Source: JBCBWG01 sp039039985 (GTDB lineage Bacteria > Pseudomonadota > Alphaproteobacteria > Rhizobiales > Hyphomicrobiaceae). Taken from it: 9,862 nucleotides of DNA. Positions 1 to 6,632 of the stretch are shown here, piece by piece. The position numbers were made by a program, and so were the translations under genes. The stretch is from assembly GCA_039039985.1 (NCBI GenBank), contig JBCCOV010000189.1, positions 1 to 9,862 of the forward strand, read 5' to 3'. Position 1 is the first letter of the stretch; the number at the start of each line of letters is the position of its first letter. The notes below the pieces were generated by a model. It was not told the DNA's origin. It worked only from the letters and a program-made list of their open reading frames with translations, and made no database searches.

Positions 1-2
1 CA

Positions 3-902
3 GCCAAGCCGCCGCAAGCCGCACGTACGGCTGCGACGCGGACCAAGGTTGCAATCGCGCCTGTCATCGGTGCACCGGAAAACGTCGCATCGCAGCTGAC
101 GACACAGTTAACTACTGCGCTTGCAAGCAAGGGCGTCGGCGTTGTGCCTGCCGGCCAAAGCGGTGATTACACGCTGCGCGGTTATGTGGTTGCGGCGCGA
201 GAGCGGGTCGGCACGAAGGTGTCTTATATCTGGGACGTTACAGATCCCAAAGGTAAGCGGGTCAACCGTATAACGGGCGAAGAAGTGGTGCGGGGCTCGA
301 ACGGGCGTGACCCGTGGGCTGCAATTTCACCGGCTGTTATCAGCTCGATTGTCGCAAAGACGTCCAGTTCGCTTGGAAATTGGCTTCCGGCGCGCGGGCC
401 CGGCGCACAACCCGCGTCCCCTGCTGTCGCCAGCAATTCTGCGACCACGCCCAAGCCGCAGCCTCGTCAGACTTCAGCGCCGACTCGCACCGCAAGCATC
501 GGAAATGCGACGACGACCGGCAGCATTCCACGATCAGGCCTTTTGGCGATTTCTCCAACCGTCACGGGCGCACCGGGCGATGGAAGCAAGTCTCTTTCGC
601 GGGCTCTCAGGCGGGAATTGAACAAAGGTGGCGTACGCCTGACAGGCGCACCGAATCCACGTGCGTTCAACATCAACGGTAAAGTTGCGCTCGGTGCTGC
701 AAAGAGCGGCAAACAATCCATTCAGATCGACTGGGTCGTCACGGACGCTAATGGAACGAATGTCGGGACGGTCACTCAGAAAAATGAGATCCCGGCAGGC
801 TCTTTGAACGGTGCATGGGGCCAAACCGCTGACGCAGCAGCAGCAGCGGCTGCTCAGGGGATCGTGCGTCTCATGAGACAGAACGCGACCGCAACGAACT
901 AA
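3..902 (+). CDS. Protein with two tandem copies of one domain, 5' end cut by window (possible envelope lipoprotein)
   Basis: The reading frame is open from the window edge to a TAA at 900-902, giving 299 visible residues, so the N-terminus and any signal peptide are missing. An internal GTG at 144 is not the start, because the sequence homologous to the second domain begins upstream, around position 48. Two copies of the same module are visible, about 48-395 and 543-875. Each opens with an (L/V)AI(A/S)P..GAP motif, then a helix ending in a GV element, a strand, and a conserved W-x-V-T-D-x-x-G core. An Ala/Pro/Thr/Ser-rich linker joins them. I do not recognise a named family. The composition (no Cys, many small residues, low-complexity linker) would suit an exported or lipid-anchored envelope protein, but that is inference. 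A hairpin about 70 bases downstream may end its transcript. Confidence is high that it is a gene and low for its function. Confidence 0.8.
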   Translation, partial: AKPPQAARTAATRTKVAIAPVIGAPENVASQLTTQLTTALASKGVGVVPAGQSGDYTLRGYVVAARERVGTKVSYIWDVTDPKGKRVNRITGEEVVRGSNGRDPWAAISPAVISSIVAKTSSSLGNWLPARGPGAQPASPAVASNSATTPKPQPRQTSAPTRTASIGNATTTGSIPRSGLLAISPTVTGAPGDGSKSLSRALRRELNKGGVRLTGAPNPRAFNINGKVALGAAKSGKQSIQIDWVVTDANGTNVGTVTQKNEIPAGSLNGAWGQTADAAAAAAAQGIVRLMRQNATATN

Positions 903-970
903 CCCGTGGCGATATCCAGGGCCCTGTTTCCGGGGCTCCGGGCGGTAGATCGACAAAAAACTGACATATT

Positions 971-1003
971 CGAGGCTCCCGACATTTACATCGGCGAGCC
1001 TCG
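971..1003 (+). terminator. Probable intrinsic terminator hairpin after the two-domain protein gene
   Basis: An 8-base perfect inverted repeat (CGAGGCTC at 971-978, GAGCCTCG at 996-1003) extends inward by four more pairs (CCGA/TCGG) with one bulged base, around an 8-base loop. A short T-rich stretch (TTTG) follows. It lies 69 bases past the stop codon at 902. The U-tract is short, so termination may be weak or this may only be a 3'-end stabilising hairpin. Confidence 0.5.
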
Positions 1004-1010
1004 TTTGCTA

Positions 1011-1039
1011 GAGCAGTTCCGCCTTAGGCGGAATCGCTC
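1011..1039. repeat. REP-like palindrome (14-base arms, 2 mismatches, 1-base centre)
   Basis: The left arm at 1011-1024 and the right arm at 1026-1039 are reverse complements except at two adjacent positions; the core TTCCGCCT/AGGCGGAA is perfect. The form GAGCxxTTCCG...CGGAAxxGCTC resembles short extragenic palindromes scattered through intergenic DNA of many Hyphomicrobiales. Only one copy lies in this window, so calling it a dispersed repeat rests on resemblance to that class. Confidence 0.5.
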
Positions 1040-1044
1040 GCCGT

Positions 1045-1169
1045 CCCGTACCGCGCCCGGCCACCTCAAGACGCGCCTATGCGTGTGGCCAGGCCGGGTA
1101 CGGGATGGTTCCAGTTAAATCTGAAGCGCTCTGGATAGCGGGCGTAATAATAGTTGCGGGTGCCCGTAC
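1045..1169 (+). promoter_or_regulatory. Structured prs leader with a long imperfect hairpin and a competing pairing next to the start codon
   Basis: Arms CCCGTACC (1045-1052) and GGTACGGG (1097-1104) are perfectly complementary. Inside them GGCCAC (1059-1064) pairs with GTGGCC (1085-1090), and ACGC (1071-1074) can pair with GCGT (1081-1084). A third copy of CCCGTAC lies at 1163-1169, two bases before the proposed prs ATG at 1172, and could pair with the same right arm. The two folds exclude each other, and the second would cover the ribosome-binding region. No convincing promoter was found upstream, so it is uncertain that the whole element is transcribed. Confidence 0.4.
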
Positions 1170-1171
1170 AG

Positions 1172-2152
1172 ATGAGCAGCGACGCGCGTAATGTGTCGAG
1201 CGTAGACCGGCCATTGCAAATTAAACTGGTCGCCGGCAATAGCAACCGGCCGCTTGCTGAAGATGTTGCACGTCTTCTGAACATTCCGCTAACGCGATGT
1301 GTCTGTCGTCGCTTTGCGGACATGGAAGTGTTTGTCGAGATTCAGGAAAACGTCCGGGGCGAGGACGTGTTCGTCATGCAGTCGACGTCGTTCCCGGCGA
1401 ATGACAACATGATGGAGCTGCTGATCCTGATCGACGCGTTGAAACGAGCGTCGGCCCGCCGGATTACAGCGGTTCTCCCTTACTACGGCTACGCCCGCCA
1501 GGACCGAAAACCGGGCCCACGCACGCCGATCTCAGCGAAGCTAGTCGCCAATCTCATCGAACGGGCCGGCGCAGACCGTGTGCTGACGCTCGACCTACAT
1601 GCGGGTCAGATCCAGGGCTTCTTCGACATCCCGACGGACAACCTTTTCGCAGCACCCGTTATGGTGCGCGATATCAAGGAACGCTTTGAACTCAGCAACT
1701 TGAGCATCGTTTCACCGGATGTCGGAGGCGTCGTACGTGCACGCGCGCTCGCGAAACGGATCGATGCACCGATCGCGATTTGCGACAAGCGGCGTGAACG
1801 TCCCGGCGAAAGCGAAGTTATGAATGTAATCGGCGATATCGCTGGTCGGCGCTGCATTTTGATCGACGATATCGTGGATTCCGGCGGTACGCTGGTGAAT
1901 GCAGCGAATGCACTTCTGAATGGTGGGGCAACCGAGGTGATGGCTTACATCACGCACGGTGTGCTGTCCGGCGGTGCTGTCGCGCGTATCCAAAGTTCGG
2001 ACATCCAATCCCTGGTCCTCACGGATTCGATCGAACCCACTGAGGCGGTTAAAGCAGCACGCAACATCCGCATCCTGCCGATTTCGGGGCTGATTGGCGA
2101 AGCAATTGCCCGCACCAGCCGCGAGGAAAGCGTTTCGAGCCTGTTCTATTGA
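1172..2152 (+). CDS. prs: Ribose-phosphate pyrophosphokinase (PRPP synthetase)
   Basis: This cytosolic enzyme makes 5-phosphoribosyl-1-diphosphate from ribose 5-phosphate and ATP, the precursor for purines, pyrimidines, NAD, histidine and tryptophan. The 326-residue product is full length. It shows the family N-terminus KLVAGNSNRPLA (about residues 18-29), the RRFAD..VFVEIQENVRGEDV block (46-66), the ATP-binding YYGYARQDRK stretch (104-113), the DLHAGQIQGFFD motif with the catalytic-site His (H143), and the PRPP loop IDDIVDSGGT (231-240). ATG 1172 is chosen as the start. An in-frame TTG at 1154 and GTG at 1193 are alternatives, and none has a clear Shine-Dalgarno sequence. The chosen start gives about 16 residues more than the usual N-terminus. 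The structured leader upstream may control translation. It is followed after 214 bases by rplY on the same strand. Confidence 0.96.
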   Translation: MSSDARNVSSVDRPLQIKLVAGNSNRPLAEDVARLLNIPLTRCVCRRFADMEVFVEIQENVRGEDVFVMQSTSFPANDNMMELLILIDALKRASARRITAVLPYYGYARQDRKPGPRTPISAKLVANLIERAGADRVLTLDLHAGQIQGFFDIPTDNLFAAPVMVRDIKERFELSNLSIVSPDVGGVVRARALAKRIDAPIAICDKRRERPGESEVMNVIGDIAGRRCILIDDIVDSGGTLVNAANALLNGGATEVMAYITHGVLSGGAVARIQSSDIQSLVLTDSIEPTEAVKAARNIRILPISGLIGEAIARTSREESVSSLFY

Positions 2153-2254
2153 GGGCCGCAGACCTGCTGGATTGTATCGGCTGCACAGTTTTTCTGACTT
2201 TGAGAATTTCCAACCGGCGCCGACGAAACTTGAAATGATATGGAGAGTTCGCGC

Positions 2255-2283
2255 TTGTCGTGATGGGCGGGCCACCGTATAAG
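2255..2283 (+). promoter_or_regulatory. Candidate sigma-70-type promoter for rplY
   Basis: TTGTCG (2255-2260, 4 of 6 matches to TTGACA) is separated by exactly 17 bases from TATAAG (2278-2283, 5 of 6 matches to TATAAT). Transcription would start near 2290 and give a leader of about 77 bases. This suggests rplY-pth-ychF can be expressed independently of prs. It is a pattern match only. Confidence 0.5.
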
Positions 2284-2302
2284 CCCGGTTTCGCAAATCG
2301 CA

Positions 2303-2347
2303 CGCGTGGACACCCTTGGAGGCCACGCGCGGTGAGCCTTTGGCTCA
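2303..2347 (+). promoter_or_regulatory. Two-hairpin 5' leader of rplY, possible ribosomal-protein autoregulatory leader
   Basis: Hairpin 1 has arms CGCGTGG (2303-2309) and CCACGCG (2323-2329), seven perfect pairs around a 13-base loop. Hairpin 2 has arms TGAGCC (2333-2338) and GGCTCA (2342-2347), six pairs around a 3-base loop. It ends eight bases before the GGAGA ribosome-binding site at 2355-2359. Ribosomal-protein genes are often repressed by their own product through such leaders, so L25 binding is a reasonable hypothesis. I cannot match the structure to a described leader from sequence alone. Confidence 0.45.
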
Positions 2348-2366
2348 TATCCCATGGAGACTAAAA

Positions 2367-2993
2367 ATGGCCGTTGCTGAAATCAGCGCAACCAGCCGTC
2401 CGCGGGCCGGTAAGGGGGCCGCCCGCCAGGCCCGTCGCGCAGGTGAAGTGCCCGCCGTGATCTACGGCAACAAGAAAGACCCCACACTGATCACAATCAG
2501 CGCAAACGAGCTGAAGAAACTGCTCGGACGGGGTAAATTTCTGTCGACCGTCTTTGACGTGAAGTTCGACACGACCACGGAGCGGTGCTTGCCACGCGAC
2601 GTCCAGTTCGACCCCGTCATGGACTTTCCACTTCACGTGGACTTTCAACGCATCTCCGACGACGGTCGGATTCGTGTTTCGGTACCTGTAGCGTTCCTTA
2701 ATCGCGAGATCAGCCCCGGCCTGAAGCGCGGCGGCACGCTGAACATCGTCCGCCACGAGATCGAAGTGAACTGCCCTGCTGACAACATCCCAGCGCAGTT
2801 TGAGGTCGATTTGGCCAGCGTCAATATCGGCACCTCAATCCACATCTCGTCGGTCAATCTGCCGGAAGGGGTGACACCGACGATTACGGATCGGGATTTC
2901 ACCGTCGCCACGGTCGTCGGTAAAGGCGGCAAAGCAGACGATGAGAGCGAGGATGAAAGCGGCGGCGAAGAGGCTGCTGCGTCAACCAGCTAA
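2367..2993 (+). CDS. rplY: 50S ribosomal protein L25 (Ctc/TL5 type, two-domain)
   Basis: This ribosomal protein binds 5S rRNA in the central protuberance of the large subunit. The 208-residue product has the N-terminal L25 domain (about 1-95, with the GKGAARQARRAGEVPAVIYG block typical of 5S-binding Ctc proteins) and the C-terminal TL5 beta domain (about 100-185, including HVDFQRI and the GVTPTITDRDFTVATV segment). An acidic Glu/Asp/Ser/Ala tail (about 188-208) follows, common in alphaproteobacterial members. The start is ATG 2367, because GGAGA sits at 2355-2359 with good spacing and the protein then begins like its family; an upstream in-frame ATG at 2316 would translate through the leader hairpins. 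It is 84 bases upstream of pth, probably in the same transcript. Confidence 0.96.
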   Translation: MAVAEISATSRPRAGKGAARQARRAGEVPAVIYGNKKDPTLITISANELKKLLGRGKFLSTVFDVKFDTTTERCLPRDVQFDPVMDFPLHVDFQRISDDGRIRVSVPVAFLNREISPGLKRGGTLNIVRHEIEVNCPADNIPAQFEVDLASVNIGTSIHISSVNLPEGVTPTITDRDFTVATVVGKGGKADDESEDESGGEEAAASTS

Positions 2994-3077
2994 GCTTGAT
3001 TACGCGGGCGTTGCGAGCCAAATGCTCAGCACGTCATTCATCTGACATGCGAGGCCGATTGCGGCGGGACGGAAGCC

Positions 3078-3917
3078 ATGAAGCTATTCGTCGGTTTGGG
3101 CAATCCCGGCGCAAAGTATGCCCGCAATCGCCACAACATCGGCTTTATGGCGCTGGATCGGATTCGAGAGCGCCATAACCTTTCAGCTTGGCGGAAGCGC
3201 TTCCAAGGCACCACGAGCGACGGCGAAATCGATGGTCAACGCGTTCTGCTCCTGAAGCCCGAAACGTATATGAACGAGTCCGGCAGGTCCGTCGGTGCGG
3301 CCGCACGTTTTCTCAAGATCGGCCTCCCGGACCTGGTCGTCTTCCACGACGAGTTGGACCTTCAGCCCGGCAAGCTGCGTATCAAATCCGGCGGCGGCAA
3401 TGCGGGGCATAACGGATTGCGGTCGATCACGTCGCATTTGGATAACGATTATGCGCGCGTTCGGATCGGCATCGGCCATCCCGGCCGCAAGGACTTGGTA
3501 TCCGGATACGTACTGCATGACTTCTCTCGGGCTGATGGCGATTGGATCGACCCTCTCCTGGACGCCATCGCGGATGCCGCCGGCTGGTTGGCGCGGGGCG
3601 ACAGCGCCCGGTTTCAAACCGAAATCGCGCGGCAACTTGGCGATGACGGCGCAAAGCCAGCCAGGCGGGCCGGCGAGTCCTCAAAAAGTCCGCCAACCGG
3701 GCAGTCACGGCCGCCGTCTGGGCGCCAGGATCCGGCGGCTCGGGCCGGAAACCGTCCGCCGCGCCCCAGTCAGCGTGATCTGGCACGAAATGCCGCAGCA
3801 TCGACGCCACGCCAAGAGGCGGCATCTCAAGGCAGCGGCCGTACCGCCCTCGGCGACAAGCTCAAACAGCTGCTGGGGCGTCGGACATTCAACAACAAGG
3901 ATCGCAAGGGCTCTTAG
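3078..3917 (+). CDS. pth: Peptidyl-tRNA hydrolase with long basic C-terminal tail
   Basis: This enzyme cleaves the ester bond of peptidyl-tRNAs that drop off the ribosome, freeing tRNA. The catalytic domain (about 1-190) has the expected residues, each one to two positions earlier than in the E. coli enzyme: N9 in GLGNPG, H19 in NRHNIGF, N66 in TYMNESG, D91 in FHDELD and N112 in AGHNGLRS. A GGAAG ribosome-binding site lies just upstream of ATG 3078. At 279 residues it is much longer than the roughly 194-residue E. coli protein. Residues about 190-279 form a low-complexity tail rich in Pro, Arg, Ala, Ser and Gln, ending in a short amphipathic segment (ALGDKLKQLLGRR) and a basic end. Similar but usually shorter tails ending in a Leu-rich element occur in rhizobial Pth proteins. 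It lies 84 bases after rplY and 55 before ychF. Confidence 0.95.
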   Translation: MKLFVGLGNPGAKYARNRHNIGFMALDRIRERHNLSAWRKRFQGTTSDGEIDGQRVLLLKPETYMNESGRSVGAAARFLKIGLPDLVVFHDELDLQPGKLRIKSGGGNAGHNGLRSITSHLDNDYARVRIGIGHPGRKDLVSGYVLHDFSRADGDWIDPLLDAIADAAGWLARGDSARFQTEIARQLGDDGAKPARRAGESSKSPPTGQSRPPSGRQDPAARAGNRPPRPSQRDLARNAAASTPRQEAASQGSGRTALGDKLKQLLGRRTFNNKDRKGS

Positions 3918-3972
3918 GGAAGCTTCCGAGTTCAGCGGGAGTTCCCATAGCGCCGCGCGAAAGGGATGAACA

Positions 3973-5070
3973 ATGGGCTTCAAGATGGGGATCGTTGGAT
4001 TGCCCAACGTCGGCAAGTCGACGCTGTTCAATGCACTGACGCAAACGGCAGCCGCCGAAGCCGCCAACTATCCGTTCTGCACGATTGAACCGAACGTCGG
4101 TGAGGTTCCAGTGCCGGATCCCCGCCTCAACAAGCTCGCAGCAATTGCGAAGTCGGCCGAAGTCATCCCGACGCGTCTCACGTTCGTCGACATTGCCGGC
4201 CTCGTGCGCGGCGCCTCCCAAGGCGAAGGCCTTGGTAATCAGTTCCTGGCCCACATTCGCGAAGTCGACGCGATAGCCTATGTGCTCCGCTGCTTCGAGG
4301 ACGACGACATTACGCATGTTGAGGGCAAGATCGACCCACTCGCCGATGCCGACACCGTTGAGACCGAGCTGATGCTCGCTGATCTCGACAGCCTGGAGCG
4401 GCGGCGCGTGACTTTGGAAAAGAAGGCCAAAGGCAACGACAAGGAAGCCAAAGCCTTGATCGTGCTCGTCGACAAGGCATTGGATCTTCTGCGCGATGGC
4501 AAGCCGGCACGGCTGGCAGATATCAGCGCCGAGCAAGACCCGCTCTTCCGATCTCTACAATTGCTGACGGCCAAGCCGGTGCTCTACGTCTGCAACGTCG
4601 ATGAAGGATCGGCAGGCCCCGGCAACAGCTTTTCCAAGACCGTGGGTGAGCGCGCGTCTGCCGAAGGGGCCTCGACCGTTGTGATTTCGGCCAAGATTGA
4701 AGCTGAGATCGCCAGCCTCGAGAGCGAGGAGCGCGCGGAGTATCTGAGCGAGCTGGGCTTGGACGAACCGGGGCTGAACCGCCTGATACGGGCAGGATAC
4801 CAACTGCTCGACCTGCGGACATACTTTACCGTCGGGCCGAAAGAGGCGCGGGCGTGGACCATCACGCGCGGTACCAAATCCCCACAAGCCGCCGGCGTCA
4901 TCCATACGGATTTCGAGCGTGGTTTCATTCGCGCCGAAACCATCAGCTATGAAGACTACATTGCGCTAAATGGCGAGGCCGGCGCGAAGGACGCCGGTAA
5001 AATGCGTCTTGAGGGCAAGGAGTACGTCGTGCAGGACGGCGACGTGATGCACTTCCGCTTCAACACCTGA
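3973..5070 (+). CDS. ychF: YchF/OLA1-family ribosome-binding NTPase
   Basis: This Obg-related P-loop NTPase, which generally prefers ATP, binds ribosomes and is linked to stress responses and translation. At 365 residues it has the family's usual length. The P-loop GLPNVGKST is at 9-17, and the G3 motif DIAGLVRG is at 73-80, with a hydrophobic Leu where classical GTPases have catalytic Gln (the HAS-NTPase hallmark). NVDE (208-211) replaces the guanine-specific NKxD, as expected for YchF. A helical coiled-coil insertion follows the G3 region (about 125-175), and a C-terminal TGS domain (about 280-363) contains the DFERGFIRAE signature. The start is ATG 3973, preceded by AAGGGA at 3961-3966. 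It is the last gene of the plus-strand block and converges on the ParA-like gene, 27 bases away, with no obvious terminator. Confidence 0.96.
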   Translation: MGFKMGIVGLPNVGKSTLFNALTQTAAAEAANYPFCTIEPNVGEVPVPDPRLNKLAAIAKSAEVIPTRLTFVDIAGLVRGASQGEGLGNQFLAHIREVDAIAYVLRCFEDDDITHVEGKIDPLADADTVETELMLADLDSLERRRVTLEKKAKGNDKEAKALIVLVDKALDLLRDGKPARLADISAEQDPLFRSLQLLTAKPVLYVCNVDEGSAGPGNSFSKTVGERASAEGASTVVISAKIEAEIASLESEERAEYLSELGLDEPGLNRLIRAGYQLLDLRTYFTVGPKEARAWTITRGTKSPQAAGVIHTDFERGFIRAETISYEDYIALNGEAGAKDAGKMRLEGKEYVVQDGDVMHFRFNT

Positions 5071-5097
5071 GGTCTTTCAGAGCGCGCCGGAACGACA

Positions 5098-6534
5098 TCA
5101 TCCAATGCGGTTCGCCAACTCCGCGGAAAACGTATCAATGATGTCCTGGACGCTGTTTCGGCCCATGTCCGCCTGATACGCGAGGTTTTGCCCAGCCGCC
5201 TTGGCAAAGGCGGTGCGATGCGGAACACTGACCGAGAACACCAGAGACGGTTTGCCCGTCGCGTCCTCGGCGATTTGCATCAGTGATTTTTGTGCGGCGA
5301 CTTCGGAGTTCGACAACAGTTGCGCCGTCGTTTTGGTGCCGACAACACCGGCAATTTTCAGGCCGGGGTTCAAGTCAACTTGCGCCCAAGACGTAATCTC
5401 TGAGAGAACGCGCCCGGCATTCGAAATCGACAGGCCGTCCAGGATCGTCGGTACGACGACATGCGTACTCGCTGTGAGCGCGCTGATCGTAGCAGCGTCG
5501 CGCCGCCCTGGCGTGTCCAGCAGAATGACATCAAAAGACTGGCGCAGCGCGCGGTCCGTCAGAGCCGTACCGAGATGCGTTCGCACATCATGCCCGTTGG
5601 AATCCAGTAGCCAGCTCACGAACAGCCGGGCCTCGACATCTCGCAACGACGGACCAGCCGACAGGAACCGGAGATTACGCAAGGCAATCGGTTCCAGCGA
5701 AATCGCGGATCGCGCAATCCATTCGGCCGAAGCGCTGCCCTCCAACACCGGATCGACCAAGGACGCCGGCATGCGGCTTGCCCCCATGGCGCGCGCGAAC
5801 ATGCCGGACAATGCCGCCTGGTCATCGAGATCAACGGCCAGAACACGTTTGCCGTGCGACGCAAAGTGAGCTGCGACATTGGCAACGAGCGTCGTCTTGC
5901 CGACACCGCCTTTTGTGTTCACAAACGTAATAATGGGGCAGCCGGGGCCATGAAGCGAGTCTTGCAGGGCTGGCGCAGCAACTGGTCCGTGGAAGCGCCA
6001 CAGGTCCTTGCCACCCCGCTCCAGCTGGGCGCGCAAGCGCTCAACGTGGCCGAGATCACGCATGGCCTGCTCAAGGCCCCCGGCATCGGTTGCAGCCGAC
6101 GACTCGTCAGTCGCCGCGATGTCAGTTGGGGTATTCGGTTGACGAACGCGCGGCTCGGCCGGCGGGGCAGGCGCCACAACCGGCGCCGGTGGCGGCAGAG
6201 GCGGCGGTCCGCCCGCGCTCACTTGTCTCTTTGGTAAATCTCCCATTGGTAAATCCGGCACCATCGGAAGGTCTGGTTCCATTGGACGGGCGGGACCATT
6301 TGGAAGGCTCGGCTGCGGAGCTGGATCAAGCGTCGACAACAAGGCAGTTTCGAGGGGATCGGGCTCCGCTGGTGCATCAGACCGCGGTGTGCGGGCACCG
6401 CCAAACAGTGCTGAAATTACAGCAGCAGACACCGCAAACTCAGGAGGCATTCCGCCAAGCGCACCCGCCAGGAGGAACTCGCAAACTGACATGACTTCCG
6501 TCACAAAGCTGATCAACGCAACACATCCCGTCAT
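5098..6534 (-). CDS. ParA/MinD-like ATPase with hydrophobic N-terminus and proline-rich linker
   Basis: The C-terminal half (about residues 200-478) is a ParA-type ATPase: deviant Walker A KGGVGKTT at 208-215 with signature Lys 208, Walker A' DLDDQA at 235-240, Walker B VILLDTPG at 336-343, and a normal C-terminal helix. Such ATPases dimerise on ATP and position DNA, plasmids or protein complexes. The N-terminal half is unusual: a hydrophobic stretch (about 1-45), a Pro/Ala/Asp-rich linker (50-135) containing a six-residue repeat, and a short charged segment (153-180). The start is uncertain. ATG 6534 gives 478 residues. ATG 6492 (464 residues), with GGAAG close upstream, and ATG 6450 (450 residues) are also possible. 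No ParB-like gene lies next to it, so its cargo is unknown. It converges on ychF and diverges from the MaoC gene. Chromosome, plasmid or pole-positioning roles are all possible. Confidence 0.88.
   Translation of the reverse strand: MTGCVALISFVTEVMSVCEFLLAGALGGMPPEFAVSAAVISALFGGARTPRSDAPAEPDPLETALLSTLDPAPQPSLPNGPARPMEPDLPMVPDLPMGDLPKRQVSAGGPPPLPPPAPVVAPAPPAEPRVRQPNTPTDIAATDESSAATDAGGLEQAMRDLGHVERLRAQLERGGKDLWRFHGPVAAPALQDSLHGPGCPIITFVNTKGGVGKTTLVANVAAHFASHGKRVLAVDLDDQAALSGMFARAMGASRMPASLVDPVLEGSASAEWIARSAISLEPIALRNLRFLSAGPSLRDVEARLFVSWLLDSNGHDVRTHLGTALTDRALRQSFDVILLDTPGRRDAATISALTASTHVVVPTILDGLSISNAGRVLSEITSWAQVDLNPGLKIAGVVGTKTTAQLLSNSEVAAQKSLMQIAEDATGKPSLVFSVSVPHRTAFAKAAGQNLAYQADMGRNSVQDIIDTFSAELANRIG
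6235..6306 (-). repeat. Degenerate 18-bp (six-residue) tandem repeat in the ParA-like linker
   Basis: Four consecutive hexapeptides, LPNGPA, RPMEPD, LPMVPD and LPMGDL (protein residues 77-100), are encoded by related 18-base units. On the plus strand each unit carries a recurring CCATTGG/CCATCGG/CCATTTGG core. It is an imperfect coding repeat in a flexible linker and may vary in copy number between strains. Confidence 0.6.
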
Positions 6535-6632
6535 TGCGATTAGCCCGAACCTCGACGCTCAATCATTTCGGTCAAGCGACAGCTCACCTTTCTTGACTGG
6601 AATCCCCGATATCCACAGAGGTCCTCGCCGAC

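Noticed and set aside
906..1118. Short plus-strand frame in the region upstream of prs
   Set aside because: It runs through the three inverted repeats, has no ribosome-binding site and shows no recognisable protein features.
1154..1171. TTG at 1154 as the prs start
   Set aside because: It has no Shine-Dalgarno sequence and would extend an already long N-terminus; the ATG at 1172 is preferred, though not proven.
2316..2366. ATG 2316 as the rplY start
   Set aside because: It would translate through the leader hairpins and add 17 unrelated residues, while ATG 2367 has a clear GGAGA site.
3295..3969. Long overlapping frame across the 3' half of pth
   Set aside because: It lies in another frame of a certain gene and its product shows no family motif; it reflects high-GC codon bias.
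5201..5869. Plus-strand frame opposite the ParA-like ATPase domain
   Set aside because: The minus strand carries clear Walker motifs; this antisense frame has no motif or ribosome-binding site.
6535..6632. TTGACT (6593-6598, plus) and TTGACC (minus strand, near 6570) as -35 boxes in the divergent intergenic region
   Set aside because: Neither has a convincing -10 element at 16-18 bases, so no promoter is claimed.
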